Of a DNA stretch of 64,000 nt, positions 8,645 to 17,200 are shown piece after piece (the first letter of the stretch is position 1; the number at the start of each line of letters is the position of its first letter). Origin of the DNA: Chlorobiota bacterium. GTDB taxonomy: Bacteria; Bacteroidota; Ignavibacteria; OLB7. The position numbers were made by a program, and so were the translations under genes. Location of the stretch: assembly GCA_016788565.1 (NCBI GenBank), contig JAEUSP010000114.1, positions 1-64,000 of the forward strand, in the 5' to 3' direction. The notes under the pieces were generated by a model that made no database searches, was not told where the DNA came from, and saw only the letters and a list, made by a program, of their open reading frames with translations.

Positions 8645-9100
8645 ATGAAGAACATCACAGCAATCGCCGCAGCAGTGGCACTGTTCGTTGTTGCCACCGC
8701 AACCGCCAGTGCCCAAGTTACCGGGCCAAACGCCATCAGCGGCGTGTACGCTCAGCTTCGGAAACAAACAACGTATGCCGTGGAGATGCAAGGGGAGCAA
8801 GTGGTGCTGCGCGACCGCAACAACGGCCAGACAATCGTCTCGCTTCAGCAGGTCTCGCCGCAATGTGTGAAAGTGGTTGGCGAAGTGGGGAACATCAGCA
8901 ACGCTGCATCGGCAGCGCAAACGCTGGCCCGGATGTCACAAGTGAATTGTAGTTCTCGCGTTGGAACATGGAGTCTGGATGCCGGTTCGGGAAGCATAAC
9001 AATGCACCACAACCTGAACCCCCGGTTCCTTTCGACTTCGGCAATTGCCAACACTGCGGTGTTGTGCTGCGACGCGCTGCGCCGCACACGGCTTCTGTAA
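8645..9100 (+). CDS. Small secreted protein, unknown function (possibly YbjN-like)
   Basis: 151 residues from the ATG preceded by AGAAGGGA, a good ribosome-binding site. The frame is open upstream but without a plausible start. The signal peptide is clear (MKNITAIAAAVALFVV, cleavage near ASAQ). The mature part is about 127 residues. Its pattern (short strand, then a VNCSSRVGTWSLDAGSGSITM segment and NPRFLSTSAIANTAVLCCDAL) reminds me of secreted YbjN-type proteins, but this is only a weak resemblance. Four cysteines are visible in the mature protein, two of them adjacent (CC). Flanked by long intergenic regions, so it is probably transcribed alone. Confidence 0.6.
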   Translation: MKNITAIAAAVALFVVATATASAQVTGPNAISGVYAQLRKQTTYAVEMQGEQVVLRDRNNGQTIVSLQQVSPQCVKVVGEVGNISNAASAAQTLARMSQVNCSSRVGTWSLDAGSGSITMHHNLNPRFLSTSAIANTAVLCCDALRRTRLL

Positions 9101-9952
9101 CATTGGCAAGCACTTGGTAAACGCACTTGATGAATGATGCGCTACGGCTTTGACCTCAGATGATTACGCTACTGTGTTGGTTGTTCATGACACGTTGACA
9201 AGAAGGGGGCGGGGTTCCATATCCGCCCAAGGCTGACGAACCCGCGCTATGCCGGCAGGGTTGTGCGCTGCTATCCACCATTTTTTTTGCAGAGAGAGAG
9301 CAAGAGAGGATGGATTGCAGTTACCCAAGCACTGGCATTGCCGGGTTCATGTAGTCGGTATTGTTTTTTAGCTCACTGTGGGCTGATTGTGGCAATTCCG
9401 TCCCCTGTCAACAGCTTGTATTGATCCCCGCGTTTCCTTTTCTGCCACCGTTCCCATTGTCTCTACTGCGCAGAGAGCTTCCTTGCTACGTGCCGCGTTG
9501 ATCTACCTGGATTGATCTATCTGCTCTATCCTGCGGCACCGAACAGCAATCGCAATTTTCCTTCCATTCTCATAGCCGACGGCATGGCAGCTTTTGGGCT
9601 GCCCGATAGCGGTGCATGGCAACATGACTTGGCCTTACATGGGGAAAGGCCCCCGCAGTACAATCGTCCCCAGTCTTGGAGCTTGAAGGTGCAAACGGTG
9701 CTGCTGTTGGATAACCAGAGAGAGAAACCGAGGCCAGCAGCAGCCACGACGTGCGACGGCAGCCATTACACTCACGACATGATGATGGCCATTGCCGCCC
9801 CGAATGGCGTCACCGTTCTGTGGTTTGTGCTGATTCTATTTCAGTGCTGTTGGGGGTGTTTTTCCCAGCGGCCGCCACAACCCACAGACGGCGTAGCAGC
9901 CAGCAACCGGATGGAACACCCAAACACCGCAACAACATCACTTTGTATTGAG

Positions 9953-10003
9953 CCATCATAGCGATGAGGATTGTGTTCTCCTCATCGCTATGATGGTTTT
10001 TTT
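9953..10003 (+). terminator. Intrinsic terminator, perfect 18-base stem
   Basis: The arm 9953-9970 is the exact reverse complement of 9979-9996, with an eight-base loop and seven T residues directly after. This is the strongest terminator shape in the window. No clear gene ends before it, which raises the possibility of an unannotated small RNA or small protein transcript upstream. Confidence 0.92.
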
Positions 10004-10044
10004 CTCACCTATGGATTAGTGTGCAAATCCACCGAATCGCGTCC

Positions 10045-10087
10045 CCGCTCATGCTGAGCTACGTCGAAGTATGCGAAGTATGAGCGG
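10045..10087 (+). repeat. REP-like hairpin repeat, copy 2 (with internal duplication)
   Basis: CCGCTCAT (10045-10052) pairs with ATGAGCGG (10080-10087). The loop carries an eight-base tandem duplication (GAAGTATGC then GAAGTATGA), making it ten bases longer than copy 1. The flanking GTGTGCAAA and CCACCGA sequences are present. Confidence 0.85.
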
Positions 10088-10444
10088 AGCCACCGAGCCG
10101 AGAATCCACTGGTATTTCATCTACCGTCCTTCCCCCTTCGCATTTTGCCAGCCACCGTGGGGTGCTCAGAATCCAGAGTAGCCGACGGGCTTGTAACACT
10201 TCCAGCGTCATGGAGTCTTTATCTTCGGCCTGCAATACACAACACACTATGCTGCCAGCCTTGTGCGCTGAATGTTGGTAGCGGTGGTATTGCCGGTTGA
10301 TGTTCGTTCGGCAGCCGTTGCAATGTCACGGTTCCCTTTGCAGCTCGCGCTCCGGCCAAGTTCATCAATCAGCCAGCCCCCCAACCAACTTGCAGTACGG
10401 CGGATAGCGCGCTGTTGTGCTGCACGTGCCAATTCAATCAACCA

Positions 10445-11101
10445 ATGGCCAGACCTCCGATGGAACCAGACCACGGAGAGGGGACACAGTCACGTCGTGA
10501 CATTCACGACCAGGCATTGTTCGCTCGTTTTTGCGGCGGAGATCAAGGGGCGTTTCGGGAACTGTACTCCCGATACGAACGCCAGCTTCTGCTCTATTGC
10601 CAATATCTGCTGGGTGATACGAACGATGCCGAAGAAGTCTTTCAGGAGACATGGCTGCGTGTGCTGAACGTTTCAAGAAAAGGGGAGACTGTGGAGCACT
10701 TCCGCGCCCTGCTGCTGAAAATTGCCCGCAACACAGCACTGAAGCACTTGGGGCGGCGGAAAAATCAAAACCAACATATCCCGCTCAGCATTTTCGACCC
10801 TGAAGGAGAACGCTTGGCAGGAAGCGGGGAAGTGTACAGCGAACTTGATGAGCTTGTAACGCGGGCACTAAGCAAGCTGCCAGTGGTGCAACGTGAAGCG
10901 TTCGTTCTGCACTCCATGATGGGCTACACTTTCCAAGAAATTGCCGAGATGCAAAACTGCACCATGACCGGGGCCAAAACCCGTGCGTTCCGTGCCCGTG
11001 CGTATCTTCGCAAACTTCTTTCAAGCTGGCTGGCATTGTCGGAAGATGAACCGGAGACCAGCGATTCCGAACTTGAAGAAAGCAGAACGCCCCGATACTA
11101 A
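10445..11101 (+). CDS. RNA polymerase sigma factor, ECF (sigma-70) family
   Basis: 218 residues from ATG 10445; ATGs at 10415 and 10460 are alternatives. Region 2 is seen in FARFCGGDQGAFRELYSRYE and LLGDTNDAEEVFQETWLRV, the -10-recognition and core-binding part. Region 4 is ELVTRALSKLPVVQREAFVL followed by the helix-turn-helix GYTFQEIAEMQNCTMTGAKTR, which contacts the -35 element. The order and size match extracytoplasmic-function sigma factors. It is followed by a membrane protein gene placed where an anti-sigma factor is usual (27 bases downstream) and then two envelope genes, so it likely controls envelope or surface-protein expression, perhaps of its own operon. Confidence 0.93.
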   Translation: MARPPMEPDHGEGTQSRRDIHDQALFARFCGGDQGAFRELYSRYERQLLLYCQYLLGDTNDAEEVFQETWLRVLNVSRKGETVEHFRALLLKIARNTALKHLGRRKNQNQHIPLSIFDPEGERLAGSGEVYSELDELVTRALSKLPVVQREAFVLHSMMGYTFQEIAEMQNCTMTGAKTRAFRARAYLRKLLSSWLALSEDEPETSDSELEESRTPRY

Positions 11102-11128
11102 CCCCGAATATCTACATCAACGGCTACG

Positions 11129-12001
11129 ATGAACACGGCTGACATTATCACATCGTTTTTCAACAACGAACTCTCTGCCGAGCAAGAACGCCAGTTCCTG
11201 CTTTCGGTTGCCGCAAGCGATTCGATGCGGCTGGGACTGAAGTCCCACGTTATGCTTGATAAAATCCTGGCCGATAACGCCAGCGATCTTCATATTTCCG
11301 ACTCGGTCCGCAACACCATTTTTGCCGAAGCAGAATCGGTGCTGGCCAACAACACCGCCGGCAACGGAGCCAGCACAATCGGGGGAAGGAGCAGTGGTGG
11401 TGGTGCTTGGTGGCAGGGGGTGCGTGCGGCATTCTCGGCAAAGGTAGCGGCGGGGGGCGTGGCGGTTGCGCTTGCTGGGTTTGGGCTGGGGTATGCCACA
11501 CATTCCCAACTTGCCGATGCGTCGGTAGCTTCTTCACCGGTTCAGCCAATCGTTCCAGTCCCCATCACTCTGCGGGATCAATCCGATGCTGTTCCGGTTC
11601 CTTCTTCAACAACCTCAACCCCCACAAATTCCTTTGCCACGGCAAAGGAAGCACCACGCACCGCAGCCGCGTCGCGCACCGGATCGCGCCATTCTGCCCT
11701 CCGTTCTGTGGTGAGTCATTCAGCAGCAGCTACGCCCACACGTGATACGGCTCCTGCGGCAGCAACTCCATCGCTAACAACCCCAGCCCAGCTACCCGAA
11801 TTGCCTGCGCTACGCCAGGGTGAGGATTTGCTGCAATCAGCCGCCGCCGCAACAACCGACTCAATCAACAATCAATCATCGGTCCGGAGCTACGATGGCT
11901 TGCCCAACCAATTCCCCGATGTGCAGGTGAAAGCCAAACATAGCAAGCCGAACCGCGACTCCAACAACCAGAAACCTCAGGGATCAACCACAACGCCATG
12001 A
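11129..12001 (+). CDS. Single-pass membrane protein, candidate anti-sigma factor
   Basis: 290 residues. The N-terminal ~90 residues (MNTADIITSFFNNELSAEQE, with helical FLLSVAASDSMRLGLKSH) resemble the cytoplasmic N-terminal domain of anti-sigma factors, without the zinc HxxxCxxC motif. A single transmembrane segment follows (about 105-125, VAAGGVAVALAGFGLGYAT). The remaining ~165 residues are a low-complexity Ser/Thr/Pro/Ala-rich extracytoplasmic part. Position directly after an ECF sigma gene supports an anti-sigma role, which is an inference. The stop overlaps the start of the following OmpA-type gene by four bases. Confidence 0.65.
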   Translation: MNTADIITSFFNNELSAEQERQFLLSVAASDSMRLGLKSHVMLDKILADNASDLHISDSVRNTIFAEAESVLANNTAGNGASTIGGRSSGGGAWWQGVRAAFSAKVAAGGVAVALAGFGLGYATHSQLADASVASSPVQPIVPVPITLRDQSDAVPVPSSTTSTPTNSFATAKEAPRTAAASRTGSRHSALRSVVSHSAAATPTRDTAPAAATPSLTTPAQLPELPALRQGEDLLQSAAAATTDSINNQSSVRSYDGLPNQFPDVQVKAKHSKPNRDSNNQKPQGSTTTP

Positions 12002-14130
12002 TCCAGCCGCAGGCGTTCCGGCCGGGTTGGCAATGCCACCGCTGGAATAGGCTGTTTCCGTTAGCATTGCTGTTGTTGTGTGGGGGGCTGAACGCTGCGG
12101 CGCAGCCCGCTGACCCAGATATACCTCAATCGTCGGTGGGGGATTCCTCCCTCCGGCGATTTCGTTTTGGTGTTGCCGCCGGCTCGCAATTCTTGCTGTT
12201 CGACCCGTTGGATGTTTACCGAACTGGCGATGGATGCGGAACGTTTGTTGGCGATGTCGTCCGCCCGTTTGGCCGCCTCTATCTGGAAACCCCCGCCGAT
12301 TCCCTTGAGCAATTCTGGCTCACCTCCTCCCTGATCGTCCGTGATCTTTCTGCCACCATGCAGGCCACCCCTGTTGCCTATCCAGTTCGCAAACCCGGTG
12401 GGGGAGAGACGGAGGTGATAAAGCAAGACCGAATGGAGATGAGTTTGCTGAGCGTTGGTGCGCAGATTGGTCTGTTGTGGGAAGTGTTCCCGAACTGGCG
12501 CGTGGGGGCTGCCCCGGCCATTGCATGGTTAAGCAGCAGCAGCCAGCAGCAAACCGAGCAGATTGTGGAGCCGCTTGGATACGTCTTCTCCGAAACCAAC
12601 GGCAACACCCGCCCGGTTGACGGGAACAGGATAGATGTGAACCCCTTCCAGTTCGATTTCTCCGTTTGGGGAAGCGTGCGGCTTCCAATCGGGGAGCGGT
12701 TGGCGTTGCAGCCGGAGCTTGGGGTCACGCTTCCGCTGGTCTCCTTCAGCCGCGACATCCCGTGGAGCAGCGTTGCCCTATCGGCATCCATCGGTTTCAC
12801 CTACGAGCTGCTGGTGAAACGGGAAATTCCCCCCTCGTTCCCTCCAATCATTGACCCCGAACCGCCCCAGCCGCCCCGACCTCCCCAGCCACCAATTGCC
12901 ACTGGCGATACTCCATACCTTCGTGCCACCATCACGGCGCGCGGCATAGATGCCGAAGGGAAGGAGTACGACAATCCAATTATTGAGGTGGAGGAAGCCC
13001 GCTGGTCCGAAAGCATCCCGATTCTGCCGTATATTTTTTTCGATAGTGGCGCGGCAACGATTCCTGGGCGATACCAGTTGTTGGGGGATCGGAACGCAGC
13101 CGCAGCGTTTTCGCCTGATTCGTTGATTGGGGTGACGGCTCTAAGCCTTCACCAGCAGTTGTTGAACGTTATTGGCCAGCGATTGCAGCAAAATCCCGGC
13201 GTAAATCTTTCAGTAGTCGGAACCCGTTCGGCTGATGAAACCGCCAACCCCGAACAGCTTGGTCGCCAGCGTGCGCTTGCTGTCCGGCGATATTTGGCAA
13301 GCGTGTGGGGGATTGATTCGGCGCGTATTGCCTACACTGCCGCACCAGCCCCCGCTTCTCCATCAAGTGAGGAAACCGCCGCAGGCCGCCAGGAAAATCG
13401 CCGTGCCGAGCTTGTCTTCAGCGATGAAGCCGTAAACGCCCCCGTGGTGATCCGCCGGATGGCGCGGGTTGCCACTCCACCCGCCGTCTTTTTCTATCCT
13501 GAGTTTGTTAGCGATAGCTCCATTGCCGAATGGATCATCACCGTGCGGCAGGGGAGCAAGGTGTTGCTTCGGTTCGATGGCGACACGGCAACCGGGACCA
13601 TCCAACAGCGGAAATTGTGGTCGCTGGCTGATCTTCGGCTTACTCGTGATCTTACTCCAATCCTCTATCACCTTTCCGCCCGCGACGTAACCGGGCAAGT
13701 GACCGAAGCCGAAGGGGAATTTCACGTGAGCGAGCGGAGAAAAAGCCGGGAAGAAGGGGAGACGGAGGTGAGGGAGTTCAACATTGTGGGTTTCAGTTTT
13801 AACCAAGCCGAACTGCTTCCCAGGCACTACTTGCAGTTGCAGGAGATTGCGCGCCAGATTGCCCCGGGCGCGCAAATCCAGATTGATGGCTACACCGACC
13901 TGATTGGCGACCCCGACCGAAACAACCGCTTGGCAACCCAACGTGCCGACAACGTCCGCGACGCGCTGAACGGGATGATCCTGCGTGGCAGCGCGGCTCG
14001 CCCCGCAGCAATCGCCTCGGTTGGTCACCCCCCCGCCGAACACCCCTACGACGACTCCCTTCCCGAAGGACGAATGCTGAGCCGAATGGTGCGGTTGACG
14101 GTGAGTTGGCAGGCAAAGAGCGAAGAGTGA
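11998..14130 (+). CDS. Outer-membrane protein with two OmpA-like domains
   Basis: 710 residues: signal peptide (hydrophobic FPLALLLLCGGLNAA, cleavage about 35), a probable beta-barrel (about 45-275), a Pro-rich linker (PEPPQPPRPPQPP, about 287-300), a central OmpA-like domain (about 340-480, with FFDSGAATIP and GRQENRRAELVF) and a C-terminal OmpA domain (about 590-690, with FNQAELLPRHYLQLQEIA and IQIDGYTDLIG). OmpA domains bind peptidoglycan non-covalently, so the protein probably ties the outer membrane to the wall. The central domain keeps the fold signature but has unusual substitutions. Same architecture as the protein at 28058-30115. Start codon overlaps the candidate anti-sigma gene. 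Confidence 0.85.
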   Translation: MIQPQAFRPGWQCHRWNRLFPLALLLLCGGLNAAAQPADPDIPQSSVGDSSLRRFRFGVAAGSQFLLFDPLDVYRTGDGCGTFVGDVVRPFGRLYLETPADSLEQFWLTSSLIVRDLSATMQATPVAYPVRKPGGGETEVIKQDRMEMSLLSVGAQIGLLWEVFPNWRVGAAPAIAWLSSSSQQQTEQIVEPLGYVFSETNGNTRPVDGNRIDVNPFQFDFSVWGSVRLPIGERLALQPELGVTLPLVSFSRDIPWSSVALSASIGFTYELLVKREIPPSFPPIIDPEPPQPPRPPQPPIATGDTPYLRATITARGIDAEGKEYDNPIIEVEEARWSESIPILPYIFFDSGAATIPGRYQLLGDRNAAAAFSPDSLIGVTALSLHQQLLNVIGQRLQQNPGVNLSVVGTRSADETANPEQLGRQRALAVRRYLASVWGIDSARIAYTAAPAPASPSSEETAAGRQENRRAELVFSDEAVNAPVVIRRMARVATPPAVFFYPEFVSDSSIAEWIITVRQGSKVLLRFDGDTATGTIQQRKLWSLADLRLTRDLTPILYHLSARDVTGQVTEAEGEFHVSERRKSREEGETEVREFNIVGFSFNQAELLPRHYLQLQEIARQIAPGAQIQIDGYTDLIGDPDRNNRLATQRADNVRDALNGMILRGSAARPAAIASVGHPPAEHPYDDSLPEGRMLSRMVRLTVSWQAKSEE

Positions 14131-14286
14131 AGGGTGAAAGAGCTACTCCTTTGAAGGATGAGTGGCCCGGCTGAAAATCACCAATTCGTCATTGCAAGGT
14201 GAGGAGGTGACGGCCCAAATTCCACCAACCCGAAACAGCAGCACTGGCTGTGTGTTCTTCATTTCGCATATTCGGGCAACCTTTCT

Positions 14287-17200
14287 GTGCGAACACTTCA
14301 AGAACATACCGCAACCCAACATCCTATCGTGGTTTTGTGGCATTTCTGCCTGCTGGCGGCGATGATTGCTGCCGGCATTGCCATGCCAACCGCAGCCGTT
14401 GCGCAGGTGGCAACTTGGCTCCACCGCTCGGTCCCCGAACGGGGGCTGGCCAGCAGCAACACCCAGGTTGCTCTTGATGCTTGGGGGAACACTCACGTCG
14501 TGTGGGCATCGAACGACCCTGATCGTGCCGGTATCCAACTCTTCTACTCCACCGATGCTACCGGAACCTTCAGCCAGCCGGTGCAGTTCACCGATGCAAC
14601 CAACGGGACGGTGTTCGATTCGGCCACCGTGGTCACTGCGCCGTTTCAGTTCCGGTTGGATCAGAACGGCGCGGTTCATGCGGCCTTTATCGCCAACCGG
14701 CTGAACCACCTCTATCTGTTTTACACCACCAATCGCCAGCCTTCAACCGGTACGCCAGGGCGTTTTACCGTTGCCGATTCCCTTGCCGAAGTTACCCGGT
14801 ACGGAATGGCGGTGGATTCCGCAGGCGTGGCCCATATCGTCTGGATTGAGGAATTCCCGACCCGCTACGATCTCCGCTACCATTCCTCGGCGGACCCGCC
14901 CACGGTCAATACGCTGATTGCCAGCGTCCCCTGCGCCTGCCGCGTTGGCGACCCTTCAGTGAGCGTCAGCAACGATGCCATCCACGTGGTGTTCCGTGCC
15001 GATAGCGGTTCGCTCTACTACCTTCGGAAACCAATAACCGGCTCCTTTGGCGCGCCCGTGCTTGTGCCAACGCCGCAGTACAACGGGCGGCGATTCAGCA
15101 ACGGAACCGGCGACCTTCGCGTGGCTTCGGCGGTGGGGCCAACTGGCTCGGTTCATATTCTGCAACCTCATTACGATGCCGTGGCTGGCCACCGCTTACT
15201 CTATCTGGACAACGCCTCCGGCAGCTTCCGCTCCTTTTTTCTCACGGCCAAAACGGATACTTCGGCCCGTGCCTTCGCGCTGGCGTTCGATCATCAACAG
15301 CATCAGTTGGGGGCCGCGTGGACCCAGCATCAGTCGGCCACATCCAGCAGCGTCACGCTGTTCCAAACTCTGGCGGAAACTTCCCCGATGATGTGGGGTG
15401 TGTTGGGCGCGGCAACAAACCTGAACACCGCTTCGGCTGGAGCCCAGCCGCTACGTCGCTCCACCGGATCGCTCTTCCTTCGCAACGGGCGCGCGGTTGT
15501 CGGCTCGCTTGCGGGTTCGGACAACATCCGCTGGCGGCCCGCCTTCTACGACCGCAGCTCCATCACTCCATCCATCAGCTACCTGCTTCCCGATGCAGCC
15601 GCCCCCGGCATGAACGTTGTGGTGGAAACCTACGCCCCCTACCGCCAGCATGGAAGTTTCGGCCAAGATGGATTCCACCCCAACGTGGCCGAGCTTCAGT
15701 TGGTAAACGCGCAGGATACCAGCCGCGTGATCCTTGGCCCAACGGTGGTCAGTTGGGATGGGCGGCTGGCCTCCACTATGCTTTTTGTGAAAGCTGGCGC
15801 GGCGGTTGGCGCGGTTCCGGTGCGGATGCGGGTTGGGACTCAGTTCAGCAATGCCGACACCTTCTTTGTGGTGAAACCTCAGCAGCTTGGCGGAGCTTCC
15901 GGCCAGCTTTCCGGCGGAGGAGTTTTGGGTTCGGGGGGGATTTTTGCGGGGCCACGTTCGCGGCGTGGTGTGTTGGTGGTGGATTCATTAGTGCTGCTGA
16001 ACGGTGCTTTCACGGTGGACACAGCCGACACCGACCCGAACGCGCCGGGGAATCAAGGCTTCCTTCCGGTGACGATTCTTGCACGCGGCGGGGTGAGTAT
16101 CGCCCCAACAGCAACGCTCTCGGTTTCCGCTCCAAACCCCACTTCGGGCGCGCCCTCGGGAATGGCGGGGCCGGGGGGGGGCGGCGGCGGGTCGGGGGGA
16201 CAGATCAATGGGGGATCGGGCTACACCAGCGGCGGCGGGGCAAGCCTTTATTTGGGAACTGGTGGCAGTGGCCAGTCAATCGGGAGCGGCGGAAGCCGTT
16301 CCGGGATTTGGGGAGGCGGGCCATCGCTGAACGGAACGCCCGGCGGTGCAACCTATCCCAACGCTATGTCGGGCGGGGGGACGGGGCATCCGTTTGGTGC
16401 TTCGGCGTGGTACGGACGGATTAGCCGGAAGGAGCCAATCGAAAAAAACAGTGGCGGCTTTGGTGGCGGTGCTGGCGGCTCCATTCCACTTTCCGTTGGC
16501 GATTTATCGTGGGGTGGCGGTGGCGGCGCGTTCGGAACGCCCGGCGGTGATGGCGATAATTTCGGCAACGATAGCAGTGGCGGATACGTTGTCGGTTCTT
16601 CCCCCCTGGTTCCGCTTGCTGGCGGAAGCGGGGGCGGTGCGGCGTTTGCCCCGCCAACAAATATCACCAACGGCGGCGGCGGTGGCGGCGCGTTGCAACT
16701 GGTCGCCTACCAATCTATCAACCTTGCCGGGCGCGTTGCCGCTAACGGTGCCGATGGTGTGGCAAGCCAAAACCTCACCGGAGCCAGCGGTGGCGGCGGC
16801 GGTGCTGGTGGTGGGGTTTTGCTGGCTTCAAAAAAAGGGATACGGGTTTCCGGTTTGGCTCCGATGTCGGCGCGTGGTGGCCAGGGGGGGACCGGCGCAG
16901 CCGGATCGGGAAACAACGGCGGGAACGGCGGCGAGGGGCGCATCAGAATTGACGGCCAAACCGTGGGGAATCTATCCGTCACTCCAACCCCAGCCTACCG
17001 CGGGCCGGTGATCTTCGGCGGCGGCGCGTTCCAGGCCGCGCCGGGGGAAGCCGTGACCGGAAGCGGAATGCCTGGGGCAACCATTCATCTGTTCGTCCGC
17101 TCGGAATTTTCGCCATGGGATTTCAGCCAGCCGCTGGTTGCCACTGTTGGAAACGACAGTCTGTGGAGCCTGACGCTGGGGCCGGCGGCCAGCACTACTC

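Larger units (their letters stand above)
9101..10444. other. Gene-poor region of 1.3 kb
   Basis: No convincing gene is seen. The stretch 9101-9952 ends in a very strong terminator (9953-10003), so something here is probably transcribed rightward. A frame open from 9512 to 9961, with an internal ATG at 9779 giving 60 residues and one hydrophobic segment (VTVLWFVLILF), ends with its stop inside the terminator stem. It has no ribosome-binding site and no recognisable family, so it is not called as a gene. Other contents are a GA-rich run at 9289-9309, a T8 run at 9281-9288, and repeat copy 10045-10087. Bases 10260-10444 lead into the sigma-factor gene; no promoter was recognised. Confidence 0.6.

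Noticed and set aside
9512-9961. 149-codon frame (or 60 codons from 9779) in the gene-poor region
   Set aside because: No ribosome-binding site, no family and a stop inside the terminator stem; kept as a possibility in the notes only.
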